Origin: Verrucomicrobiota bacterium
GTDB lineage: Bacteria > Verrucomicrobiota > Verrucomicrobiae > Chthoniobacterales > UBA10450
Direction of reading: 5' to 3'
Assembly (NCBI GenBank): GCA_003219495.1
Contig: QHOZ01000097.1
Location: 1-7,367 of the forward strand
DNA: 7,367 bases
The translations under genes were made by a program, and so were the position numbers. Shown piece after piece: positions 1-7,367 of the stretch. Position 1 is the first letter of the stretch. Every line of letters starts with the position of its first letter. Under the pieces are notes generated by a model, which saw only the letters and a list, made by a program, of their open reading frames with translations, did no database searches and was not told the DNA's origin.

Positions 1-1
1 G

Positions 2-1858
<1,857 letters not shown>

Positions 1859-2923
1859 TTACGGCGTCCGGTCCGGAATCGACTGAAGATTCAGCGGCAT
1901 GCCGCGATTCAAGAGCGGCGGCGCTGCGAGCAATGGCGCTTTCGGTTGACTCGCCGGATGCATTTCCGCCAGGACGTTGAAGGTGAGCTTCTCGTCGCCG
2001 CGCATCACGGTGATCGGCACGACGTCGCCAGCGGTTAAATAAAACGACGCATCGAGAATGTCTTCCGGTTCGTGCACTTTAGTCCGGCCAATTTGCAGAA
2101 CGACGTCACCCGATTTCATTCCCGATTCCGCCGCGGGCGTGTCTTTCATAATGTCTTTCGTCACCGCGCGTGAACCTTCGATGGGCGCTGGCGCTTCGGC
2201 GACGTTCGCGCCGATCCAACCGTGGCGCGGTTCACCGAACCGGACGTAATCGTTACGAATCTTTTCCGCGGCTTCGATCGGCAGGGCGTAACAGGAATTA
2301 TTTTCGAACGTATAAAGGAGAATACCGACGACCTCGCCTTTGAGATTCAGGAGCGGCGCGCCACCTTCACCGCGCTGCGGCGGCAGATTCACGCGCAGAT
2401 GTTTGGTCGGAAAATATCCGCCAAAACATTTGCGATCGAAACCCGCGATCATCCCGAAGCTCGGCGTTTCGGCGAGATCAAGCGGATAGCCAATCGCGAC
2501 AACTGGCGTGGCAATCTCGAGCTGGTCGGAATTTCCGATCGGCAAGGCTGGACTCGCCAGATCGACTTTGAGCAACGCAACGCCGCTGCGGAGATCGGCC
2601 ATGAGCTGGCGCGCGGGATATTTCTTTCCTTTGAAGTCCACTTTGATCTCGTCCGCTTCGCCGCCGACGGAATACGCGGTGAAGAGTGTCCCCATCGGAT
2701 CGATAAAGAAACCGGTGCCGGAAAGTTCGCCGTGCTGATCATTGGCCTCAATTTTTACGACGGCTTTGGCGCAGCGCTCGAAAACATCTTTGACCTCGCG
2801 GCTCAGCGTGCTCGGAGATTCCGGCGTTTGCTGGGCGAGGACCGGGGCAAGCGTTGCCAGGGACGCAAAAGTCGCCAGCAAGGGAAATCCCGCGACGGTT
2901 CTAGAACTTGAAAGTCGTCTCAT
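1859..2923 (-). CDS. secreted HtrA/DegP-like protein with PDZ domain, catalytic triad lost (predicted pseudoprotease)
   Basis: A 354-residue protein with a signal peptide (Arg-rich start, hydrophobic stretch, likely cleavage after APVLA at residue 30), so it should act outside the cytoplasmic membrane. Residues about 42-230 have the trypsin-like S1C fold of HtrA/DegP (GTGFFIDPMGTLFTAYSV, LRSGVALLKV, GYPLDLAETPSFGMI, RGEGGAPLLNLKGEVVGI). Residues about 235-320 form a PDZ domain (AAESGMKSGDVVLQIG). By alignment to DegP motifs, the catalytic His is Ser85, the Asp is Gly114, and the Ser of GNSGG is Gly187. All three are missing, so peptide hydrolysis is unlikely and a binding or sensing role is more plausible. 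The C-terminal 34 residues are proline-rich. The ATG overlaps the end of the anti-sigma gene by 23 nt, suggesting translational coupling and a role in the same circuit. The fold is confident; the loss of activity is inferred from motifs. Confidence 0.88.
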   Translation of the reverse strand: MRRLSSSRTVAGFPLLATFASLATLAPVLAQQTPESPSTLSREVKDVFERCAKAVVKIEANDQHGELSGTGFFIDPMGTLFTAYSVGGEADEIKVDFKGKKYPARQLMADLRSGVALLKVDLASPALPIGNSDQLEIATPVVAIGYPLDLAETPSFGMIAGFDRKCFGGYFPTKHLRVNLPPQRGEGGAPLLNLKGEVVGILLYTFENNSCYALPIEAAEKIRNDYVRFGEPRHGWIGANVAEAPAPIEGSRAVTKDIMKDTPAAESGMKSGDVVLQIGRTKVHEPEDILDASFYLTAGDVVPITVMRGDEKLTFNVLAEMHPASQPKAPLLAAPPLLNRGMPLNLQSIPDRTP

Positions 2924-3392
2924 AACTCACTGGCACGCTATCGAGAACGTAGCGTGGCGTACCGCTGCGGTGAGTTTGGGCGCTTTCCTTAATATTTCGA
3001 AGCGACCGAGTGTTGAAGACCCGTGTGGCCACGGGCGATGCCAGCGTCCATTCGTCATCGGCATTGACCGGGACGGCCAAGACGGGACGATTCTGCAGGG
3101 CGACGGAAGTCACCGGCGCTGGCGTCTGATAAATCCGCAGTGAAAAAACCGCCGCGCAAACGAGCACAGCGGTGACTGCGGCCGGATAAGAAGTCAGGGT
3201 TCCGAGGTTGAAAGAGAGAACGAAATCGCGCGTGCGGTCGACGCAGATACGCCAGAGCGGTTGGCGCAGGAGTTCGTTGCGTTGACGGCGATGAAATTCG
3301 TGGAGGAAATTATCGAAGTATCCGGGGGGTGGCTGTTCGAACTTTTTCAGCCGAAGCAGCTTCGTTATTTCGTTATCGTTAAATTCGTCCAT
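2901..3392 (-). CDS. putative anti-sigma factor, single-pass membrane protein
   Basis: A 163-residue protein encoded 11 nt after the ECF sigma gene. The N-terminal part (1-67) is charged, probably cytoplasmic, and contains LLRLKKFEQPPPGYFDNF, a pattern I associate with short proteins paired with sigma factors in Verrucomicrobiota. One membrane segment is visible at about 68-87 (YPAAVTAVLVCAAVFSLRIY). Residues 88-163 would be extracytoplasmic and end in SYETTFKF. No zinc-binding anti-sigma (HxxxCxxC) motif is present, so it is not a ZAS-type factor. The inferred job is to hold the adjacent sigma factor at the membrane until a signal releases it. This rests on gene order, topology and remembered resemblance rather than a recognised domain. 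The start ATG is at 3392-3390 and the stop is TAG. Its last 23 nt overlap the start of the HtrA-like gene. Confidence 0.72.
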   Translation of the reverse strand: MDEFNDNEITKLLRLKKFEQPPPGYFDNFLHEFHRRQRNELLRQPLWRICVDRTRDFVLSFNLGTLTSYPAAVTAVLVCAAVFSLRIYQTPAPVTSVALQNRPVLAVPVNADDEWTLASPVATRVFNTRSLRNIKESAQTHRSGTPRYVLDSVPVSYETTFKF

Positions 3393-3403
3393 CTTCGAAC
3401 AGC

Positions 3404-4111
3404 TCAGGAAACCGGGTTTTTTCGAAATTCGTCCAGGTAGTTTTGTAATTGCCGATTGGCGTAGAAGAGTCGGGACCGTACCGTGCCTTCGGAAACATTC
3501 AAGATCTTACTGATCTCTGCGTGAGGCATTCCTTGAATATGGAACATGGTGACCACAGCTCTGTGTTCATCAGACAATTTCATCATCGCCTCGTTCAACC
3601 TTTTTTGGAGCTCTGAGAGGTCCGCTTCCCTGACCGGGCTGGTGGAGGCGGTCGCCTCAAGGAACTCCTTGTCGTTCTGGATGCTGGCGTCGACATCGTC
3701 CAAGCTGAGCGAATAGCGACGGCTCCGCTTTTTCAAGAAGTTCAGGGTCATGTTCACCGCGATGGAGTGGATCCAGGTATAAAAGGATGATTTCCCCCGA
3801 AAACCGCGGATGGCTTTATACGCCTTGGCAAAAATGTCCTGGAGCAGGTCGTTGGTGTCCTCATGGTTCGAGGTCATGTTGTAGACGAGCCCGTAAAGTC
3901 GCGGCGTGTATTTGACGACGAGATCGTCAAAGGCGGCGGCGTCCCCTTGTTGCGTGCGCGCCACCAGTCGCTGGTCTTCGTCTTTGCGGGCTTCGTCCAT
4001 TGCCTTCTTTTTAGACTTAACACCGGCCTCTAGCCCCGACGACAATAAATCGGATATGCGTCGAGGTCCGAGCCGGACTGGCGTTGGCTGGATCGCGATC
4101 GCAGGATTCAT
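3404..4111 (-). CDS. ECF-type RNA polymerase sigma factor (sigma-70 family, RpoE-like)
   Basis: This protein directs RNA polymerase to a specific set of promoters. From the ATG at 4111 it has 235 residues. Region 2 (about 52-125) binds core enzyme and the -10 element (FDDLVVKYTPRLYGLVYNM, DLLQDIFAKAYKAIRGFRG, FYTWIHSIAVNMTLNFLKKR). Region 4 (about 168-225) is a helix-turn-helix for the -35 element (LSDEHRAVVTMFHIQGM, EISKILNVSEGTVRSRLFYANRQL). Regions 1 and 3 are missing, as is usual for the ECF class. The start is uncertain. A TTG at 4120 is in frame, and an ATG at 4000 gives MDEARKDEDQRL, close to the usual ECF start, but the AAGG before it is only 2 nt away. The ATG at 4111 has GAG/GAAG purines upstream. 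The gene follows the metallopeptidase by 30 nt and precedes the anti-sigma gene by 11 nt, so co-transcription is likely. Confidence 0.93.
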   Translation of the reverse strand: MNPAIAIQPTPVRLGPRRISDLLSSGLEAGVKSKKKAMDEARKDEDQRLVARTQQGDAAAFDDLVVKYTPRLYGLVYNMTSNHEDTNDLLQDIFAKAYKAIRGFRGKSSFYTWIHSIAVNMTLNFLKKRSRRYSLSLDDVDASIQNDKEFLEATASTSPVREADLSELQKRLNEAMMKLSDEHRAVVTMFHIQGMPHAEISKILNVSEGTVRSRLFYANRQLQNYLDEFRKNPVS

Positions 4112-4141
4112 CTTCTTCAACTCGACGCTGTTAATCTTAGC

Positions 4142-4756
4142 TTAATTGCGCCGGTCGCGCATCGACATTAACCAGAGCAGGTTGCCGATCGCGGCGATGA
4201 AAGCCGCAACATAAGTAAGCGCAGCAGCGTTGAGCACCTTGTTCACGCCCGCAACTTCTTCGCCCGGCTGAACGATCCGCATTTGCGACAGAATGATTTT
4301 TGCACGGCGCGAAGCATCGAACTCCACCGGAAGGGTGATCAACTGGAAGATCGCGAGAATCAGGTAGCAATAAATGCCGAGCGTGATCAGCCCCGTGATG
4401 CGAAACCAAAGTCCACCAATGATGATGAACGGCAGCATTTGCGAGGCGACCATTGTCATCGGCACAATCGCCATCCGCCATTTCAGCGGCGCATAAGCTT
4501 TCGCGTGTTGAATAGCGTGACCGGTTTCGTGTGCCGCGATTCCGAGCGCGGCGACCGACGGCGTATTGTAAACGTTACTCGAAAGGCAAAGTTTCTTCTG
4601 CGTCGGATCGTAATGGTCGCCGAGAAAACCGTCCGTTTGCACAACATCGACATCGTTTATTTGCGCGTCCTTCAAAATCTCGCGCGCGCACTCGGCGCCG
4701 GTGATGTTGGATGACGCGCGCACTTTGCCCCATTTATTAAACGCGCCTGCCGCCAA
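4142..4756 (-). CDS. YugP-family membrane zinc metallopeptidase, apparently lacking the N-terminal membrane helix
   Basis: A 204-residue protein matching the neutral zinc metallopeptidase family typified by Bacillus YugP. Signature sequence includes RASSNITGAECAREIL (13-28), DHYDPTQKKLCLS (47-59) and the zinc site HETGH (76-80) in AAHETGHAIQHAKAYAPLKWR. The PVEFDASRRAK stretch (143-153) carries a likely third ligand, Glu145. Membrane segments appear at about 98-118, 121-142 and 176-197. Family members usually begin with another hydrophobic helix before the segment matching AGAFNKWGKV. Here the frame upstream of the TTG start (4756-4754) has no ATG, GTG or TTG, and encodes charged residues back to a TGA at 4828-4826. 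A nearby ATG (4775-4773) is out of frame and terminates after 12 codons. The true start is therefore unsettled. The substrate is unknown. Position ahead of a sigma/anti-sigma pair makes a role in membrane signalling possible. Confidence 0.85.
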   Translation of the reverse strand: MAAGAFNKWGKVRASSNITGAECAREILKDAQINDVDVVQTDGFLGDHYDPTQKKLCLSSNVYNTPSVAALGIAAHETGHAIQHAKAYAPLKWRMAIVPMTMVASQMLPFIIIGGLWFRITGLITLGIYCYLILAIFQLITLPVEFDASRRAKIILSQMRIVQPGEEVAGVNKVLNAAALTYVAAFIAAIGNLLWLMSMRDRRN

Positions 4757-4800
4757 GCCCCATTGGATAGAACATACCTGTCTTAATCTAGTTGCCTTCC

Positions 4801-4827
4801 TTAGACGCTCAAACGCGCAGGCCGTTC
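4801..4827 (-). promoter_or_regulatory. candidate ECF (RpoE/AlgU-like) promoter ahead of the metallopeptidase-sigma-anti-sigma-HtrA operon
   Basis: On the minus strand the sequence reads GAAC (4827-4824), GG, exactly 16 bases, then TCTAA (4805-4801). Known RpoE/AlgU-type promoters follow GAACTT-N16-TCTRA, so both cores and the spacing fit, though the TT after GAAC is replaced by GG. It lies in the 87-nt gap between the peptidase M24 gene and the metallopeptidase gene, where a self-activated sigma operon would carry its promoter. An overlapping sigma-70-like pair (TTGAGC at 4812-4807, 16-nt spacer, TAGATT at 4790-4785) is a weaker alternative. Function is inferred from motif and position only. 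Confidence 0.45.
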
Positions 4828-4843
4828 AGATTTCCGCGTTCTC

Positions 4844-5971
4844 CTAGATCTCCAAGGGCTTCGGAAATTTCGAGAGAATCTTGCAACCGGTCTTCGTCAC
4901 CACCACCACGTCTTCGTGCCGAACGCCGCCGAGCCCCGGATAATAAAGGCCGGGCTCGACTGTGAGACATTGTCGATCTTTCAAGACCACTTTCTGCAAC
5001 CGCGGATATTCGTGAATCTCAAGCCCGAGGCCGTGACCCGTGCCGTGGAAAAATCCGACGTTCACACCTTTGCGAACTTCCGTGGGATAACCGCGCTTCT
5101 TGAAAAGCGCCTGGATCGCCTTGTGGATTTTCATTCCATCGACGCCGTCTTTGATTTCGCGCAGCGCCAGTTCCTGCCCGTCTTTCACCGTTTCCCAAAG
5201 TTTGCGTTGCGCTGCACTCGCCTTTCCGCGCACCACCGTTCGCGTCATGTCGCCCCAATAACCCGATCGCGGATCGCGCGGAAAGATATCGAGAATGATC
5301 AATGAATTCGCGTAAAGCGGACCGGAACCGCGTTCGTGTGGATCGCATGCTTGATCGCCGCCCGCGCAAATCGTGTTCGTCGGCGTTCCGCCGGCGCGCA
5401 AAATCGCCGAATCGATCTCCGCGCGGAGAATTTCCGAAGTGAGAGGTTTGCCCGACCAGACGAGTTTTTTGCCTTTCGGCTTCGAAGCTTTCAAAACTTC
5501 GATCGCGCGCTTCAATGCGCTCTCCGTAATGCGCAACGCGCGGCCGATTAATTTCAATTCTTCATCCGTCTTGCCTTCGCGCGCCGGCCAAAACAGTCCG
5601 TCTGCCATTTGAAGATCGACATCGTTGCCGAGAGCGCGCGCGTACCCGAGCGGGAAACTCGCCGGCACAACCGCGTTTTTCACTCCGCGCTTCTGCAAGA
5701 AATAGGCGAGCACTTTTTCAAACGCCGGCGCTTGTCTCGAGTTCCCCTGTAATTCCTGCTCCAACTTATTATACGAAACGAACTCATCCACCTTCGCGGT
5801 TTTTCGGCCGCGGCCCATTTCGAGATCGGTCAAAACGATTGTGCGTTTTCCATTTTGCTCGAGGAAAATAAACGGATCGCCCGCCCAGAACTTGGTCGCG
5901 TAAAGCATGTCCGCATCGATGTCGCTCGGCGCGACGATCAGCCGTGTTTGTCCGTTCGATTCAGTTTTCAT
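4844..5971 (-). CDS. M24 family metallopeptidase (Xaa-Pro aminopeptidase/dipeptidase, creatinase fold)
   Basis: A 375-residue cytoplasmic enzyme expected to cleave the bond before proline at peptide N-termini, using two metal ions. Residues about 1-130 are a short creatinase-like N-domain and about 135-370 the pita-bread catalytic domain. By comparison with E. coli aminopeptidase P, the metal ligands are all present: Asp228 (ILDIFPRD), Asp241 (GYWGDMTRT), His313 (HGTGHGLGLEIHE), Glu339 (TVEPGLYY) and Glu353 (VRHEDVV). The substrate or proton-shuttle histidines His212, His309 and His320 are also present. The two aspartates are 13 residues apart instead of 11 in the E. coli enzyme. The ATG is at 5971-5969 with GAGG about 10 nt upstream. 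No signal peptide is visible. The stop is TAG. Aminopeptidase and dipeptidase specificity cannot be separated from sequence. The gene sits between the transporter and the sigma operon without obvious functional linkage. Confidence 0.92.
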   Translation of the reverse strand: MKTESNGQTRLIVAPSDIDADMLYATKFWAGDPFIFLEQNGKRTIVLTDLEMGRGRKTAKVDEFVSYNKLEQELQGNSRQAPAFEKVLAYFLQKRGVKNAVVPASFPLGYARALGNDVDLQMADGLFWPAREGKTDEELKLIGRALRITESALKRAIEVLKASKPKGKKLVWSGKPLTSEILRAEIDSAILRAGGTPTNTICAGGDQACDPHERGSGPLYANSLIILDIFPRDPRSGYWGDMTRTVVRGKASAAQRKLWETVKDGQELALREIKDGVDGMKIHKAIQALFKKRGYPTEVRKGVNVGFFHGTGHGLGLEIHEYPRLQKVVLKDRQCLTVEPGLYYPGLGGVRHEDVVVVTKTGCKILSKFPKPLEI

Positions 5972-5981
5972 AAATAATCTT

Positions 5982-6030
5982 CCTCTACCTCTTCCTCTGA
6001 TTCGACGGGATTAAGAGGAAGCGGAAGAGG
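5982..6030 (-). promoter_or_regulatory. imperfect inverted repeat enclosing the ribosome binding site of the M24 peptidase gene
   Basis: Two 17-nt arms, 5982-5998 and 6014-6030, match as an inverted repeat at 15 of 17 positions around a 15-nt loop. In the minus-strand transcript the pyrimidine arm (CCUCUUCC...) comes first. The purine arm that follows (AGAGGAAGAGGUAGAGG) ends with the GAGG that lies 10 nt before the peptidase start codon. Folding would therefore hide the Shine-Dalgarno sequence. There is no U-run after the stem, so it does not look like a Rho-independent terminator. The pairing is read directly; any regulatory effect is inference. Confidence 0.5.
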
Positions 6031-6035
6031 CTTCG

Positions 6036-7367
6036 CTATGTTCGTCGCACTTCGAGTTGGCGGCGCAAAATGTAATACAAAAGTCCAAGCATGCCCAAGG
6101 TCGAGCCGATCAACACCAGCGTGTTGAACAGGAACACGCTGATCTTCACTCCGAGATAACTCTTCTGCGCGCCAAAGAAAACGTTCGGCCGGATGCCGCG
6201 CCGGTAGTCGCTCTGCTCCATCTCCGCGTTCGAGATCAAATCGGAGACCTTTTGGTTCACATAAACCTGCTCCGCGGTCACTTCGCCCTTCGCTTCTCGA
6301 AAATCTTTCGGATCAAACGCATTTTTCCGAGCCAACACGCGATCGACCTTCTTAAGATAACGATCGAGATCGTCCGACGATTTCGATTCCAAGCCGGACA
6401 AGACCGCGAGGACTTCCTTCAATTCGTCGAGCCGTTTTCCTTGAGCCGGATCTTGCGAATGTTTCGCGACAATCGCATCGATCTCCTGTTGCGCGCGTTC
6501 CTGCCGCGAAGTGAGCGGATTCAACTTCGCCTGAGCCACGATCATTTCCTCGTACGACCAGCGCATCGGGATGAATTGGCAGACAAACGGCACCTGCAAT
6601 TTGCTGTCCATCTTTTTGCTGCGGTCTTTCGTCGGATGCTCGTGAAACCAGCGCGTGAGGGAATAAACGAGACTGAGATTTCGATTCATGTCTTCGTATT
6701 TGATCAGCGCGCCGCTCATCAAAATCTGTGGAATCAAAACCAACGGCACGATGTTCGCCGCCGTCTTCGCGTCTGACACGAGCGACGAAACGAGCAGACC
6801 CAGCGCGAGACTTCCGACCGCGGTCATGAACATCAAGGCGAGATGCGTCAAAAACATCCCGCGGATCCCGAGAATGTAATTGCCGATCCAGATGAAGAGC
6901 ACGCATTGGACGAGCGCGAAGACCGACAACGACGCCATCTTCGCAAAGATGTAATAGGAGAGCCGCACGTCGAGATTGCGCTCGCGTTGCAATACCGGCC
7001 GATCCCGGATGATGTCGTCCGCGCTATTCGTCAGCGAAAGAAACATCACCACGAGCAGCGCGAGAAACAGGTAAGTCGGAATGTGAAACGCCGACGCGAA
7101 ATCGTATTTCCCGCTTTCGGAGTAACGCAAAAGCGTGCCGATCATGATCGCGAGCACCGGCGCGGCACAGGTCGTGATCCAAATGTTCGCGCGGTTGCGC
7201 AATTTGCTGATGAACGAGCGCCGCATCAGCGCGCGAAATTGCGTCCACTCCACGTGCCAGCGGATCGGCGTTCGTTTCCGTTTCTGTGCGACCACGGCCG
7301 GAGCTTGCGACACTTGCTCGCGCCGCAGCGACACTTGCTTCACGTCCTGGATCAACCGGTACGCTTC
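6036..7367 (-). CDS. ABC-2/ABCG-type transporter, permease domain (N-terminal part outside window)
   Basis: The frame is open to the window edge (last visible residues Glu-Ala-Tyr-Arg before Leu-Ile-Gln-Asp), so the TTG at 7355 is probably internal. The visible 444 residues are likely the C-terminal half of a fused ATPase-permease of the ABCG kind, in which an ATP-binding cassette, sometimes with FHA domains, precedes the membrane domain. Counting from the TTG codon, membrane segments lie near 57-76, 93-109, 138-160, 166-191, 200-219 and 403-428. The motif RERNLDVRLSYYIFAKM (124-140) and the helix LVLIPQILMSGALI (205-218) are typical of ABC2 membrane domains. Between the fifth and sixth segments is an unusually long hydrophilic, charged stretch (about 220-395), with predicted helical content near 280-345. 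The substrate is unknown. The stop is TAG, 64 nt before the peptidase start, so the two genes may be co-transcribed. Confidence 0.85.
   Translation of the reverse strand, partial: EAYRLIQDVKQVSLRREQVSQAPAVVAQKRKRTPIRWHVEWTQFRALMRRSFISKLRNRANIWITTCAAPVLAIMIGTLLRYSESGKYDFASAFHIPTYLFLALLVVMFLSLTNSADDIIRDRPVLQRERNLDVRLSYYIFAKMASLSVFALVQCVLFIWIGNYILGIRGMFLTHLALMFMTAVGSLALGLLVSSLVSDAKTAANIVPLVLIPQILMSGALIKYEDMNRNLSLVYSLTRWFHEHPTKDRSKKMDSKLQVPFVCQFIPMRWSYEEMIVAQAKLNPLTSRQERAQQEIDAIVAKHSQDPAQGKRLDELKEVLAVLSGLESKSSDDLDRYLKKVDRVLARKNAFDPKDFREAKGEVTAEQVYVNQKVSDLISNAEMEQSDYRRGIRPNVFFGAQKSYLGVKISVFLFNTLVLIGSTLGMLGLLYYILRRQLEVRRT

Noticed and set aside
1894..1905. Perfect 12-nt palindrome GCGGCATGCCGC near the ligA/HtrA junction, considered as a terminator
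   Set aside because: It has no loop of usable size and no T-run on either strand, and it lies inside the coding end of the HtrA-like gene.
2222..2911. Long open frame (229 codons) on the plus strand opposite the HtrA-like gene
   Set aside because: It lies wholly antisense to a gene with clear domain structure, its product is charged and resembles no family, and such mirror frames are common in GC-rich codon-biased DNA.
6057..6776. 239-codon plus-strand frame opposite the ABC permease
   Set aside because: Antisense mirror of a convincing membrane protein; His/Arg/Gln-rich composition is typical of a shadow frame.

Overview
The window looks like a bacterial chromosome segment from the Verrucomicrobiota, most likely a soil lineage near Chthoniobacterales. 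The basis is moderately high GC by eye, the style of the sigma/anti-sigma pair (the anti-sigma N-terminus reads LLRLKKFEQPPPGYF), and an ABCG-like transporter permease of a kind seen in that phylum. This placement comes from recalled family resemblance, not from a search. No rRNA, tRNA, CRISPR array, insertion sequence or phage gene is visible, and coding density is very high.

Plus strand, 2-1858: the NAD+-dependent DNA ligase gene ligA. It is cut by the window's left edge, which removes roughly the first hundred residues. An in-frame amber codon (1121-1123) also splits it into an adenylation/OB/zinc-finger part and a helix-hairpin-helix/BRCT part. Reading frame and family similarity continue unchanged across the stop.

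Minus strand, 7367 down to 1859: all remaining genes run in one direction. In transcription order they are the C-terminal permease part of an ABC-2/ABCG-type transporter (runs off the right edge), an M24 Xaa-Pro peptidase, a YugP-family membrane zinc metallopeptidase, an ECF sigma factor, a single-pass anti-sigma-like protein, and a secreted HtrA-like protein with a PDZ domain. The last four are tightly packed (gaps of about 30 and 11 nt, then a 23-nt overlap) and look like one operon. The final stop codon directly abuts the ligA stop with no spacer.

The most interesting part is this four-gene set. It resembles a sigma-E/RseA/DegS envelope-stress circuit. However, all three catalytic triad positions of the HtrA-like protein are replaced (Ser, Gly, Gly), so it should be a pseudoprotease, while the neighbouring YugP homologue keeps its HEXXH zinc site. 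The 87-nt gap upstream carries an element with exactly the spacing of an RpoE/AlgU-type ECF promoter (GAAC-GG-N16-TCTAA), as expected for autoregulation. The anti-sigma protein ends in Phe-Lys-Phe, which recalls the C-terminal peptides bound by DegS-type PDZ domains. These links are hypotheses from sequence reading. The YugP homologue also appears to lack its usual N-terminal membrane helix.
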